From Myotis daubentonii (Eukaryota; Chordata; Mammalia; Chiroptera; Vespertilionidae): 64,000 nt of DNA. Location: positions 56,144,093 to 56,208,092 of the forward strand of contig NC_081849.1 in assembly GCF_963259705.1 (NCBI RefSeq), in the 5' to 3' direction. The notes under the pieces are model-generated. The model was not told where the DNA came from and ran no database searches. It saw only the letters and a list, made by a program, of their open reading frames with translations. Of this stretch, positions 1-12,745 are shown in pieces. How positions within the stretch are numbered: the stretch's first letter is position 1; each line of letters begins with the position of its first letter. The position numbers and the translations under genes were made by a program.

Positions 1-368
1 TAGTTTTCACCAAATATTTTATTTCTCCCCTGACACTGAGCTGACAGAAGGAATGCATTTCTCAACTCCATTGAAGTTAGATGTGGTCATGTGGCTCGCT
101 ACGGCCAAAGAAATGTAAGCATATCATTCATTGCCGGGAGAAGCCTTAAGAGCCAACACCCAATTCTCACTGCCACAGCATCTGCCAATTTTTAAAGTTG
201 ATGACTGCTCCATTTGACTGGGACTTGATGGAGGACGAAGTGAAATAAACCCTTTACCGACTCAGATTTGGAAACGTAACATGATCAAGAAATACACGTC
301 TGTTTTGTTAAGCCACTGAGATTTTATGAGTGTTTCAGCCATAGCCTTAATTTGGCTCACCTTAACTA
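1..368 (+). mobile_element. MLT1-like MaLR LTR, 3' part
   Basis: The stretch ends with the phrasing typical of the 3' half of mammalian MaLR (ERVL-MaLR) LTRs: 'gaaataaacc' followed by 'gttaagccactgagatttt' and a final 'taactaatac'. The polyadenylation-like 'aataaa' lies near 245. The left part runs off the window, so the true start is unseen. It is a diverged old solitary LTR with no coding content. The exact MLT1 or MST subfamily cannot be told by eye. Confidence 0.7.
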
Positions 369-490
369 ATACTTCACAGAAGTCCTAACTTAAAGTTAGT
401 TTGACCATAAATCTTAATGAAACTGTTTTTTGTCAAGTTTCAAGAGTTGAAAAAAATAGATGTTTAAAAACATTGAAATTTAGGTCTTTT

Positions 491-740
491 GCCCTAGCCA
501 GTTTGGCTCAGTGGATAGAGTGCCAGCCTGCGGTCTGAAGAATCTTGGATTTGATTCTGGTCAAGGGCACATACTTTGATACCTGGTTGCAGGCTCAATA
601 CCTGGCCCTAGTCTCAGTGCGTGTGGGAGGCAACCAATCAACAATGATGTTTCTCTCTGTCTCTCCCTCTACCTTCCATTCTTTTTATAAAAAAAAAAAA
701 GAAAGAAAGAAAGAAAAGAAAGAAAAAAAAGGAAAAAAAA
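491..740 (+). mobile_element. Ves SINE (tRNA-derived), diverged
   Basis: Starts 'gccctagccagtttggctcagtgg', which carries the A-box-like 'tggctcagtgg', then has 'ggatttgattctgg' as a decayed B box and the CT-rich middle. It ends in an A-rich tail that has grown into a (GAAA)n-like run (690-740). The many differences from the younger copies in this window suggest an older insertion. No clear target duplication is visible. Confidence 0.88.
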
Positions 741-1195
741 ATCTTTGGGTGAGGATTAATATAAAAAGAAAAAGAAAACTGAGTCTTTGTAAGATGAAAA
801 AAATAATGAAAATTTAGACATTCATAATTATTATTTTACTATTGTAAGATTTAGATATTGAAAAATTTAAGACATATGGATCCAGAGAAACCACCAATGG
901 GATATTCAGTCCTGAAGCAGTACAACAAATAGGAACCAGAGCCAGAGATGAGGCAAAAGAGATGATGCAGCCAACATACATTCCAGAAATAAAATCTGGG
1001 TCAGAGCCAGGAACTGCTTAGTTAATCAGTGTGAATCAGAAGAATCAGGGTCGGAAATGAGAGACACATATTACCTAAAATAGAGTCGCAGATCCCAATT
1101 TCAGACCAAGTGTCAGGGCAAAGTCAACACATTTCGAATAAGTAGTATAAATGGTAGGCCTAAATCAAAGGGGAAAAGTCCTCTTTTGCTATTAA
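741..1195. other. Unassigned AT-rich interval
   Basis: No open frame of note and no repeat recognised by eye. Begins in A-rich sequence continuing the Ves tail. Confidence 0.5.
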
Positions 1196-1199
1196 ACTA

Positions 1200-1385
1200 C
1201 CTCAGTCACCACCATTCATGAGCCTCATCATAGCAATAACATATTGAGTCCTGGGCACTTTACCTGCATCTTCACATTTAATCATCATTGCATCCTAGGA
1301 CATAGATGAGGAAACTAAGGTGGACACCACAACACTAGCACTCAAACCCAGTTTTCTCTGACCAAATAATGTGCTCCCAGCTACC
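1200..1385 (+). mobile_element. MIR SINE fragment
   Basis: Shows the MIR core order: 'cattgagtcctgggcactttacctgcat' style text, then 'tttaatcatcattgcatcct', then 'gatgaggaaactaaggtgg'. This is an ancient tRNA-derived SINE shared by mammals, heavily diverged, so the edges are approximate. Confidence 0.65.
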
Positions 1386-2319
1386 TTGCCAAATAACCCA
1401 GGGCCATTTATTTTTATAAGTTGTACAAAGAGAGTACTTTTCAGTAAGTGGCTTGGCCTCCCAAAATAGAGCCAATGAATCACAGGATAAGGGTCACAAA
1501 TAAAAGCTAATCCCTGCAAGACAAATGAGAAAGAGGGCTAGCAAGTGATCTAAATATGCTTAACAAGAAATTGAAGACCCGTACATGGGAGGTGGTCAAG
1601 TCTCTCACCTTCCACTGTCCTTATCCCATCTGGTTTGAATCAAGCACAAAACATATCTCAAAAGACACCATAGATCATCATGCTGGAAGGTGGAATTTGT
1701 CCGGGAGAATAAGGCTACTTAAAATGGAAAAGAACTTAACCATATTTTTTATACAACTGCTTCATGATTTTTTTTTCTCATCTCTCTTTCCCCTCCCATG
1801 TTTTCATAAAGGAAGACTGAGGGAAGTTCCAAGTGCCGAAGGGATGAGTGTGGGTAGAATGCAGGAATATGCTTCTACTGTAGGCAGAGCATCACTGAGG
1901 TTAAACAGAATCAAGTCCAATCTTCCAGGATAAGAGACCAGAAAGACATTTTGGGGCCAAAACCATAACTAACAGCTTTGCTTCTTTGTTTTGCCTTGTA
2001 TGCAAAAAACCCTTGGAGTGATGGCTGTGGCTGATGGAGAGGTAAGGACCTGATTCCCAAATTCCAGATTTCACTATTTTGGAAGAATGATTAATAATAA
2101 CCTATTTCTTAATATATTGATGTTCATTAAGAAACATAAATGAGTTACTACTGTTTTGATCTTTGTTATAACTTACCTTGCCATGGCAATGGGCCAGGTG
2201 ATCTGCCTGGAGGAGGTTTGCTTCCCTCTAAGGTTTATTGTGAGTAATAAATAAATAAATAAACTGGTGGATATTGTTTACAGTATGGTGCTACAACTCC
2301 AGGATTTATTAGGAGGAGG
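1386..2319. other. Unassigned interval
   Basis: Holds a 125-codon open frame at 1556-1933 with no recognisable domain, no splice context and no similarity I can name. A short (AATA)n run lies near 2247-2262. Nothing here supports a gene. Confidence 0.5.
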
Positions 2320-2321
2320 AT

Positions 2322-2520
2322 TACTGTCTCATTAAACCCTACAACCACACATTGAGGTGGGATTCTACTCTTCCCAGTGCAAAAGCTGAGGCACAGGCAG
2401 CTCATGTCACATTTTCAAGGTCATACCACGAATAGGTAGAAGGCGGGGCTGCTGTACAACACTGTCAAATAGTGGTTTTCTCACAAAGCCTGTGCTCTTT
2501 CCACTAAGCCAGGCTGCATG
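2322..2520 (+). mobile_element. MIR SINE
   Basis: Matches the MIR layout: 'cattaaaccctacaaccacac', 'gtgcaaaagctgaggcacaggcagctcatg', 'caaggtcataccacgaataggtagaaggcggggct' and the final 'ctgtgctctttccactaagccaggctgc'. It is a fairly complete copy on the plus strand. Confidence 0.8.
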
Positions 2521-3299
2521 CTTCTCTTCAGTGGGGAAAAAAATTATACAATAGGTCCAAAATTAGGCACATCATCAGTCCTTATTGAAAAGAACAAGTT
2601 CATCATAATTTTGCAACTCTCTACATAATACCAGCTGCTATAAACAGTATGCAATGTATGAACATTTGAAAGTATTCCCTCCATAATAACGCAGTATTTT
2701 TTTTAAAAAATTTACAAGCTATGCAACACGCTTTATATATAGCAAATAAAAAGCATATCCTAAGTGGCAATATGTGGGCAGATAATGGATCATTTGAAAA
2801 TACCGTGTAGATTTCACATAGAAAATAGTGTTATCCATGAAGAGATTTGGAGTTTCTTTACCCTTCCCTGTGCCATGAAACCACAGCAGGAAGCACTGAC
2901 AAACTAATAATGTGCAAAGCTCAATTCTCTGCATGGCAGGAGTGAGAGCTATCTTATAACTACAGTTTGGATGACTTTATATACAGAGTGGAGATGAAAA
3001 TTATACTCCTCTCCCACATATCAATGGAAATCTTTCCCATGGAGTGACTCAGCTTGAAGCCCTAAACAGGAGCATGCTCTCAGCATGCTGTAGGCAGCAA
3101 CAGCGGGCTTCACATTAGCTGCCTTCAGCATTTGTGGGGACAACACAGAAATGAGGCTGCCAATAGCACCAGAAGCTTCTACCTTGTGGGAAGAATCTAG
3201 TCTTATAACAGAAAATAAGACACTGACTCAATGCTCCAAAACATGACACTTTTCTACATGATCATCAGCAGTGTGTTCAAACTCACTCCCTCTCTATTA
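2521..3299. other. Unassigned interval
   Basis: No gene or named repeat seen. The short open frames here lack any recognisable features. Confidence 0.45.
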
Positions 3300-3545
3300 A
3301 AATAATAACGCTATATCATTAACAACGTGCCAGGCAATGTTCTTATTACTTGGCATATATTAACTCCTTCAATTTAATACATACAATACTTGATAATTAT
3401 TTATTGTTTTCCCCATTTCACAAATGCAAAAAATGGGACACACAGATGTTAAGAAACTGTTCCAAAGACAGAAATCTAAATTATGGTAGGACCAGGATTT
3501 GAACCCAAGCTGTCTGATGTGCTAGCGTCCTAACCAGGAATGTTG
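3300..3545 (+). mobile_element. MIR SINE
   Basis: Contains 'gtgccaggcaatgttcttattacttggcat', 'ccccatttcacaaatgcaaaa' and 'aggaccaggatttgaacccaagctgtctgatg', the successive landmarks of MIR in plus orientation. It is old and diverged. Confidence 0.8.
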
Positions 3546-3649
3546 TGCCTATCAATCACTCTATTTACCCCAATTAATCATGAGAAAAGCCTAGAAGTTG
3601 AGAAATCAGTTATAGTTTCAGAGTATAATAGACTATGTTAATTATATGT

Positions 3650-3988
3650 TAAATAAATATGGTAAAACCCTACCCTCAACGTGAAGGGTCTGTGGGAGAT
3701 AATTGGGAATAGAGAGGTCATGAGGGTAGAGTTCTGATGAATTAATTGGGTTAGTGCCCTTTAAGAGTTCCTGGAGAGCTTGCTGCACCTCTCTTGCTCC
3801 TTCCACCATGTAAGGTTACAATGGGAAGTTGACATTCTGCAACCCAAAAGAGGGCCCTTGTTAGTACCCAACCATGCTGGCACCCTGATCTCGAATGTCC
3901 AGCCTCCAGAACTGTGAGATATAAATTTTTGTTGTTTATAAGTCACCCAGCCTATATTGCTTTGTTATAGCAGCCCAGATGGGGTATA
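3650..3988 (+). mobile_element. MaLR-type LTR (MLT1/MST-like)
   Basis: The order 'ccctaccctcaacgtgaagg', 'gggagataattggg', 'aggtcatgagggtagagttctgatgaatta', 'gtgccctttaagag', 'gcaccctgatctcgaatgtcc', 'agcctccagaactgtgagatataaatt' and 'tttgttatagcagcccagatgg' follows MaLR solo LTRs of eutherians. The 'ataaat' polyadenylation-like region sits near 3921. No internal retroviral sequence is seen. Confidence 0.78.
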
Positions 3989-4299
3989 TTGTGCCAATTA
4001 TAGAGAATCCAAAATCAGATAACTTGAGAAAATGTCTAAGTTAAACTTAAATAATTTGGTTTTGCTGGGGTAGGTATGCCATGAACTTATGCAACGTGGC
4101 CTCGATTTCCTCAGCCCAACCCCATTACCCAAAAGCATATACAATACTTGCTTGATATATACCACATATAATCCTAGTATTTTGCAAGTTAAAACTGAAA
4201 TCAATAACCTGTTTTTTAATTTAATCATCTAATACATCTAAATTGTTCCTTATTGAAAGGTACAAAAAATTAATATCCAGAAAGCATATCCAACATACC

Positions 4300-4417
<118 letters not shown>

Positions 4418-4635
4418 ACTTTGCCAGGATTGTATTGCAACATGAAAAATATGATTCTTAAATGCTGCTGATGAACAGATCACATGCACTGAATAGCATG
4501 GAAAATATACTACTTTTATAATATTCAGGATAAATGTGTGTCCTATTATATTTTGACAATGGAAATTTATGACATGAGGACACATTCTAATCATGATAGT
4601 CTTTGCTTCTTAATTATATAGGAAAATTCATGGGG

Positions 4636-4921
4636 CAGCAATCTTCAACCCTTTCCATCTCTTGGTGCACATAAACTAATAACTAAAATTCTGTGGCATA
4701 TCAAAAAATATATTTGTTGCCAATCTGACAAAATTAGGTATACTTTTGACTCATTCACACCAGACAGCTATTGTTATGTTGGCTGTTATCATTTTTTAAA
4801 ATTTTACAACCTAAGGGAAAAGAGGTCAGTGACCCGGACTGAATAATCAGGTATTGCAAGTTTTAAAAATTCTTGCAGCATGTCAGTGTGCCTGCCAGGA
4901 CACACCAATTGAAAATCACTG
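4636..4921 (-). mobile_element. Non-autonomous hAT element, old
   Basis: The right end, read on the minus strand, is 'cagtgattttcaattggtgtg' and the left end is 'cagcaatcttcaacccttt'. Both are hAT-type terminal inverted repeats starting CAG. They are flanked by 8-bp direct repeats differing at one base: tcatgggg (4628-4635) and tcatgagg (4922-4929). At 286 bp there is no transposase. The strand follows the better-preserved end. Ends and duplication are seen; the family name is inferred. Confidence 0.75.
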
Positions 4922-4929
4922 TCATGAGG

Positions 4930-5500
4930 ATTAAATCTAACATTTCTCATGTTGTCTTCATTATTTCAAAAAGAATAGCAAGTCTAATAATCATGGAATC
5001 AGCACTATTTGTTTCATTCAGTTAACCCATTAATTTATTTGCTCATACAATCCATTTTAATGATGTCCTTACATTTACCATGTTACTTCTTAACTACCAA
5101 TTTATTTGCTCATTAATCTTTGTCTCCATATGTTACTTTTACATTTCTGACAATTTTTATTACTTGTCTTAGACACTGACAAAATCGATTACTAAATCAA
5201 GCATTCTTATATAATTAAATCTATCTCCACATTTCCTAGCCACTAAAAGTAGCAGTCTGTGATATATTTGAAGCTTTGTTAAATTCTGCTTAACAATTCT
5301 AATAGAATTTGAAGTATCTGATTAGTAGTTATTATAAATGATACTTTAGCTGTATGGCAATAATTTGCCCATTTTATATTACAGCTTCCTATAAAGCCTT
5401 TTTCCTGTAAGTACCCAAACACTGGAAAATATATTTTAATAATCAAGCCAAATTCAACAAACCTAAATCAAATTAATTGTTTTCTTTACTTGGGGGATTA
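4930..5500. other. Unassigned AT-rich interval
   Basis: AT-rich, with no open frame, microsatellite or repeat recognised. Confidence 0.5.
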
Positions 5501-5509
5501 TGTTACCCA

Positions 5510-6190
5510 AATCCCCCATCCATCTCTAGCTCTCAATTCTCATATTTTATTATTTCCTAAGCTTCCTCTGTTAGTTCCCATCTGACTCTCAACTTTTCTG
5601 GTCATCATTCATCATTCATTCACATTATTTCGTCTATTCCAATAGCCCACTGGCCTGATTCTAGTCTCTTTCCGTTACCACATGCCATTCTCATAATTGC
5701 CCAATTTAACTTTCTGGAGCACAGTATTGTTGGTGTGACCTAGCCTCAAAAGCCCGCAATTAATTCTTACTGCCCAACTCGAGTTTAGCATTGTGTATGG
5801 TGATTCTGTGTCATTTTTCCAACCTTAATTCCACTTACTCCCTTAATCTGTGGTGTGGCTAAATGTGGCCACCATCACTCGTCCTCAAATATATGCTGAA
5901 TATCCCTTTATGTCATTTCCTTCTTCATTTAACTGAAACCTATAGTTCAAGATTCATCTCAAATCCTACTTCTTCCATGAAGATTTCCCTTTCCCAATTT
6001 AAATTGAACACTTAAGTCCTACAGAACCCCAAGATTGGTTCGTGGCACTTACAATGTTCTGCCTAGAAATAAGCATCCATTAGTTTTTAGCCTCAATCCT
6101 TCATTAGTTAGCATTCCTTGAAGGAAGGGCCCATATCACTTCGTATTTGCATTTCCTGCAACTGCAACATCAAACAGAATACTACCCCTA
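5510..6190 (+). mobile_element. L2 LINE, 3' part
   Basis: Shows late L2 landmarks in plus orientation: 'gttcaagattcatctcaaatcctacttcttccatgaagatttccct' style text, then 'ttagcattccttgaaggaagggcccatatcactt'. These correspond to the end of L2 ORF2 and its 3' UTR. All frames are broken. This is an ancient Mesozoic-age relic. Confidence 0.7.
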
Positions 6191-6209
6191 AGGAAGACAC
6201 GTGGAAATA

Positions 6210-6595
6210 CAGGGTGTCCCCCCCAAAATGCATACACACTGTGAATGATTATAAAGTAAATGTTTATTAATATAGTTCATTTTCAAAATGTAAAAGAATC
6301 TACAGAAATGAATAATTGCTTTTGTAAATGCCAGTTTTCAAATGGATGAACTTTCTAGTCCAGGCGCTGCTGATAACACAAAGCAATGGAATTGCAAACA
6401 TCAAGAATCATTCTGTACCATGAACTTTATATTTTATGTATCCCCATTTTAAAGGCCTAATAGCACTTTAGGATAAAGTTGCTTTGTTCAAAGCTTAGTC
6501 TGGCTTCACCCATTATTTAAAATCAGTTAAACCTGAAAAAGAGTGAAAACTGAGTTATCAGCTGTTAAAGTGTGTATACATTTTGGGGGATACCC
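6210..6595. mobile_element. Mariner/Tc1-like MITE
   Basis: The left end is 'cagggtgtccccccc' followed by 'aaaatgcatacaca'. The right end, read in reverse, is 'gggtatcccccaaaatgtat' followed by 'acaca'. The termini are therefore inverted repeats of about 28 bp, and both are flanked by TA (6208-6209, 6596-6597), the Tc1/mariner target. The interior is 386 bp with no open transposase. It is probably moved by a mariner transposase supplied from elsewhere. Confidence 0.75.
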
Positions 6596-6597
6596 TA

Positions 6598-7093
6598 TCA
6601 TTATTTGATATTTGGATATAGTGCAAGCAGCATATAGAAACTGGAAACGATAGGTAAATCATTGTAGTTGATTCACTAATTATTACGTATAAGGACATAA
6701 ACAATAATGTAGCCATCCTGGACCAAATATTCTTTATGTGATCAATGAATGAACTGTGCTTTCAGCAGCTAGAAACAGTTTTTGAGTATGAGGACCATAT
6801 ACTGATGTCAACATTTTATGGCACTTCCCCCTTCCATGTGATAGTTTTATTTTTATTATTATTGATGAAAAAATGCACATGTTCTTATGGATTTCTGACT
6901 TCCTGGCAAATACCCAGCAACACTCTTTCACCCTCACCCAGAATACTACAACCCTCAAGTTAGGAAAGCGCTAGAAAACCTGTGAGGTTAGACTTTTCAG
7001 AAAGGATGCATGGAGTGTTTATCAATGTTCCTGACTTATAATATGTACCTTATACATGTTATTATTCACTGTTATCATCACATTTATTTATTC
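6598..7093. other. Unassigned interval
   Basis: Two overlapping 72-74 codon frames on opposite strands near 6734-6963 show no domain and are not supported as genes. Confidence 0.45.
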
Positions 7094-7321
7094 CTAGAGG
7101 CCTGGTGCACACAATTCGTGCACGCGGCGGTGGGGGGAGTTCCTTCAGCCTGGTCTACACCCTCTCCAATCTGGTAATGCTGGCTCCTAACCACTCGCCT
7201 GACTCCCTGCCTGATCGCTCCTAACCACCTCTGCCTCGGGCCCTGCCACTGTGGCTTTGTCAGGAAGGACATCCAGAAGATGTCTGGTCTAATTAGCATA
7301 TTACCCTTTTATTAGTATAGA
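7094..7321 (-). mobile_element. Non-autonomous HeliBat-type Helitron
   Basis: On the minus strand the element begins TC ('tctatactaataaaagggta') and ends with a 'gtgcacgaattgtgtgcac' hairpin followed by 'caggcctctag', that is CTAG at the very end. These are Helitron hallmarks: a TC start, a 3' hairpin, a CTRR end and no target duplication. The body is GC-richer than its surroundings. There is no Rep/helicase coding sequence. Confidence 0.88.
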
Positions 7322-7389
7322 TTTTAAATCCCTCTTCTGTATTTAAACATTTTCTCTGCCTCTCCTTCATAATATTCAAGTTGGTCCTG

Positions 7390-7485
7390 AAACTTATCTC
7401 TTGCATGGCATACCTTATCTCCTGCATGCCATACCTTATCTCCTACATGCCATACCTTATCTCCTACATGCCATACCTTATCTCG
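7390..7485. repeat. 21-bp minisatellite, about 4 units
   Basis: Four consecutive 21-bp units centred on 'ataccttatctcct' run from about 7404, with a partial unit upstream at 7391. Units differ at one or two bases. A plus-strand frame reads through them as a 7-residue repeat (HAIPYLL). Because 21 is divisible by 3 this is expected and does not indicate coding. Confidence 0.95.
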
Positions 7486-8870
<1,385 letters not shown>

Positions 8871-8872
8871 CT

Positions 8873-9084
8873 TTTTTAAAAATATATTTTTCTTTATTTC
8901 AGAGAGGAGAGGAGCGAGAGATGGAAATATCAATGATGAGAGAGAATCATTGATCGGTTGCTTCCTGCACACCCCCTACTGGGATCAAGCCCAAAATCTG
9001 GGCATAGGCCCTGACCAATAATGGAACTGTGACCTCCTGGTTCATAGGTCGATGCTCAACCACTGAGCCACTGCAGCCGGGTTC
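8873..9084 (-). mobile_element. Ves SINE
   Basis: Read on the minus strand: head 'ccggctgcagtggctcagtgg', type 'gagcatcgacctatgaacc', then '..caggtgtggg' middle and the tail 'aaataaagaaaaatatattt'. This is the 'cgacctatgaacc' head variant. The frame across it (8836-9021) is a repeat artefact. Confidence 0.92.
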
Positions 9085-9502
9085 AGTCACTCTTTAATGA
9101 CATTTACTTACATTCCCCAATGCAACTTCATAGAAATAAATATGATTAAGACTACAAGATGTAAAAAAAAAAATTAAGTCTAGATTCAGAAAAGGTTTTT
9201 TAGCTTAACTTTATAAACTCTACATTTGAAGAGTTGACAAGGATGTCATTTTTATCAATCTGAACTTATCAATTTTTAATATCTAATCAAACAGTGTAAA
9301 ACAATTCCAGACCTAAGTTCTTAAAAGAGGCTACATAGCCTTATAGTTCCCTGCACATACACTTTACTGGTGTACAAAATTTCCAACAATGGTTTGGAAT
9401 GGTGCTCAGTAGCAGCACAAATATTCACAATCATGCAAATCACTTTAGGCGAATCATGTAAATTAGTTTTTTTCTAGCAGTAAAATAAAGAGAAGAATTT
9501 TG

Positions 9503-9671
9503 TTCTGGCCAGTTGGTTGCTCAGTTGGTTGAGCATAGCCCCATGCACCACAAAACCACTGGTTCAATTCCTAGACAATGCACATGCCCAGGTGGTGGGA
9601 GAGAAGGAGGAGGCTGATAGATGTTTTTCTCTCCCTCACCCTTCCTCTCTTTTTAAAATCACTAAAACAAA
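9503..9671 (+). mobile_element. Ves SINE, short variant
   Basis: Starts 'ttctggccagttggttgctcagttgg' and continues 'gagcatagccccatgcacca', 'actggttcaattcct' (B-box-like) and 'ggctgatagatgttttt'. It ends 'tttttaaaatcactaaaacaaaa'. It is about 40 bp shorter than the other copies, with the loss in the middle. It belongs to the 'ccatgcacc' head class. Confidence 0.85.
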
Positions 9672-9938
9672 ATAATTTTAATTTTATAAATATTTTAATC
9701 CCAATGAAATTTACCAAATTAAAGCAAATTCCAAATGTCTCACAGACTTGATAGTGACAGTAGATGATACTATTGGGAATCATGCTTAAAAATAAATCCC
9801 TAGATTGTCACAGACCTATATGCAGTGCTACATCAATAAAAACAAAGTGAAAAAACCATGAGGTTTCAACATTTTATCAGAGACAATAATCAACTGCTCA
9901 GCAATCAACCAGATTGGCAGTATGATTGATATAGAAAA

Positions 9939-10376
9939 CTAGAGGCCCAGTGCATGAAAATTCGTGTATTGGGGGTGTGGGGAGGTCCCTCAGCCTGGCC
10001 TGTGCCCTCTCGCAGTCCAGGACTCCTCGGGGGATGTCCACCTGATGGCTTAGGCCCGCTCCCTGGGGAATCTGGCCTAAGCTGGCAGTCAGACATCCCT
10101 CTGGCAGCCCGGGAGCCCTCAGGGGATGTCCGACTAAGCCGCATCAGACATCCTTAGCACTGTCAAGTAGGCAGGAGAGGCTCCCACCACCACCTCTGTG
10201 CTCGCAGCCATCAGCCCAGCTTGTGACCAAGCAGAGCTCCCCCTGTGGGAGCACACTGACCACCAAGGGGCAGCTCCTGTGTTGAGTGTCTGCCCCCTGG
10301 TGGTCAGTGCATGTCATAGTGACTGGTTGTTCTGCCGTAAGGGTCAATTTGCACATTACCCTTTTATTATATAGGA
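9939..10376 (-). mobile_element. Non-autonomous HeliBat-type Helitron, 438 bp
   Basis: The minus-strand start is 'tcctatataataaaagggta' and the end is 'gggcctctag' after a hairpin ('acacgaattttcatgcac' region). It carries an internal near-repeat around 10020-10130 ('gggatgtcc' twice, with 'agtccaggactcc') and an inverted pair around 'gaccaccaaggggcag' and 'ctgccccctggtggtc' (10258-10300). The three overlapping frames of 67-79 codons are artefacts of its high GC. No target duplication, as expected. Confidence 0.9.
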
Positions 10377-11210
10377 TGAAGTCTTTAAAAACAATTACTT
10401 AGGAGTTGATGCAATTTTATGATTAGAAGCAAGTTTATACAGATGGCATTCCTTAAAGCCATGGCACCTTTATTTGGCCTTAGTCCCTAACCTTTTTCTA
10501 TATCTCTTTACTGTTTTCCATTATCAACCCCAGAACCGCACTGTCATATCCTGTCATCTTTGCCTTAGAAAACTTGTCTCGTAGGTCTCATCTGTTCAGG
10601 GTTTCTGCACTCAGTTTTACAAGGTGATGGTTTTCTATTTAATTGGAAAGAAATGAAGATACAGCTGTGTTCACAGAAGCCAAAGTGCTAGATCTCTTTT
10701 TCCTCCCAGGGGATGCTCTTGCATCACAAGCATGACTCCGGGAAGCCACGCAAACTCACAGGAATGGAAACGTGTGATGGGCATTTCTTTGTGTCTTCTA
10801 CCTAGTTTCTTCCTGCTGATTTCATCCTGCACATTGATTTCATCCTAATTATTTGCTTCTGTCTAGTTACATGCAGTTTGTGGGACTATAAAACAAGGTG
10901 TCCTGTTCTCTCCATCCACAGAGAGAGAGAGATGATTCAGTCACACTTGGCACATTAGACTTTGCCTCATGGGGCTTTCAACGTTGAGTGGATGACTCAA
11001 GGACAGAGTGAAAATAGTTGGGCCTACATAATCACAGCAATAATCGGATACTTGTCCCTGTCTGAGACTAACTCACCCGCTATCTTGTCACTTCTGGAAG
11101 CAAGCAGTATTATTTTAATACGTGATTAAATGGCCCAAAAAACAGTTTCTGCTTCCGACAACACAAACAACTGATGCTAATGACTCTTCATTTCTTTATT
11201 CAAAATGTTT
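10377..11210. other. Unassigned interval
   Basis: No repeat or gene recognised. A short (GA)n lies near 10921. Confidence 0.45.
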
Positions 11211-11214
11211 AGTC

Positions 11215-11470
11215 AGCTCCTCGGTATGCCTGAAAACATTCTAGGCATTAGGAATACAACAAGGATCAAAATGCATAAAAGATAAAAAATAATGCTAACG
11301 TCAACAATGTCAGCTTTATTAAGATTTTACAGTGTACACAGCACAATCCTAACAGAATTTGCACGTTAGATCACTGAATCTTCACGAAATGACTCTGTGA
11401 GGCACTAATTCTCCCGTTCTGACAAATGAGGACACTGATGGGAATCTATGATGGGAATCCGGTAGTTATT
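11215..11470 (+). mobile_element. MIR SINE, with a possible L2-type fragment before it
   Basis: 11325-11470 has MIR landmarks ('gtgtacacagcaca', 'tagatcactgaatcttcacgaaatgactctgtgagg', 'tgacaaatgaggacactgatggg'). The preceding 60 bp ('cattctaggcattaggaatacaacaaggatc') resembles an L2 3' region, but this is weak. Confidence 0.6.
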
Positions 11471-11801
11471 ACAGAAACTTCTACAAGCCCATCCAATATT
11501 CAGTCTTTCTTGCTTCCTTGGTAACAGAGCCCTAATTTTATTGAATGAAAATATATCCATTCATACAACTACATTCCTCTGGTTCATTGCATGGAAAAGT
11601 GGCTACTAAGATGTAAGCAGATATTGGGTGAGGCTCTATTTGAGGTAACAGCTGGTGAGTGCCCTTTTAAGCATTTCCTCTTCTGCCAACTTCCTACCTG
11701 GAATGTGGACATGTTGGCAGCAAAATGAGCAGTTTATTGTACTACTGAGGTAACTTTTAGAAAGAACGCCATTTACTAAGAATGGTCACATTCCATAAAG
11801 T

Positions 11802-12023
11802 AGACCAGGGGAAGGCACACAGCTGACTGCAGAAATTTGGCCAACAACCAATTTTGTAAATAAAGTTTTATTGGACACAGATGCACCTATTAGAGAATCC
11901 AGCAAGAGGCCAGTTTTTGAAGGGAGATTAATGTAACATAAAAAGGTATGGGCTTTACCATGAAGGTAGTAAGGAACAATGAAAAGTACTATAAAAAAAA
12001 AAAAAAAGGCCAGATGGTTGATC
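11802..12023 (-). mobile_element. hAT (Charlie-like) non-autonomous fragment
   Basis: Contains 'ccaggggaaggcacac' and the marker text 'ttttgtaaataaagttttattgg', which belong to an old mammalian hAT-Charlie non-autonomous family. The reverse complement of the same marker occurs at 46860-46895. Ends are decayed and no target duplication is seen. The exact family is not assigned. Confidence 0.6.
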
Positions 12024-12599
12024 ACTTTGGAAAAATGTCAATGTCTTCATTTACTTTCTTGCCTTCTTTCTCACTTATATTGTTGTGATAGCTTCCTAAC
12101 TGCCCCCCTCAACTCCCTCTGTTCCTTTACAAGGCCTAGTCCTTGAAGTCCAGGAGCAGTCATAATAAACTAAGTCTGAAAAAACACCAACAATAAGTTA
12201 ATTAAATGACTAATTAGTTAATTATAGTTTTCCACTGACTCTAGAATTTATTACATTTTTTCAGTTAATTAAGTATAAGAAACTCAAATTTAAAATGACT
12301 AATTATGTAAATAATTCATATTTTTACAGGAATGCTGTTTCTCAGCAGTCTCACCTGGTCAGTCAATTTAAAATTGAACACTTAATTATACCATCTTTCC
12401 AATTTGCTTTTACTTGTTTGACTATGACACCATATCATTAAATATTTAACTTATTTATAGCATTTAACATTTGTCTCCTCATTCAGGAATTATGGGCAGC
12501 ATGAGTGATTTTGAGTCCTGATCCACAAAAAGGACAAAGCAACTAAAAATATTTATTGGTTTTTCCCTTGATAATCATCTAAATGTATTTAGTATATTC
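12024..12599. other. Unassigned AT-rich interval
   Basis: Very AT-rich with repeated 'taattaa' motifs around 12190-12310. No gene seen. Confidence 0.45.
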
Positions 12600-12609
12600 T
12601 GTATCACCA

Positions 12610-12745
12610 TCCTCTTCTGTGTGCTAAGATATAAGTCTGAAGAGGGCAGATTTTTGTCTGTAATCTTCATTGCCATTTCCTAAGTGCTTAGAAAAGTAGC
12701 TGGTATATAGTAGTTGGTCAATAACTATTTGTAGAATAAATTCGC
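12610..12745 (+). mobile_element. L2 3' end fragment
   Basis: Ends with the L2-type tail text 'agctggtatatagtagttggtcaataactatttgtagaata', preceded by 'gaagagggcagatttttgtctgtaatcttc'. Ancient and diverged. Confidence 0.65.

Noticed and set aside
7391..7485. Possible CRISPR-like direct repeats
   Set aside because: The units are contiguous with no spacers, and the genome is mammalian. It is a minisatellite.
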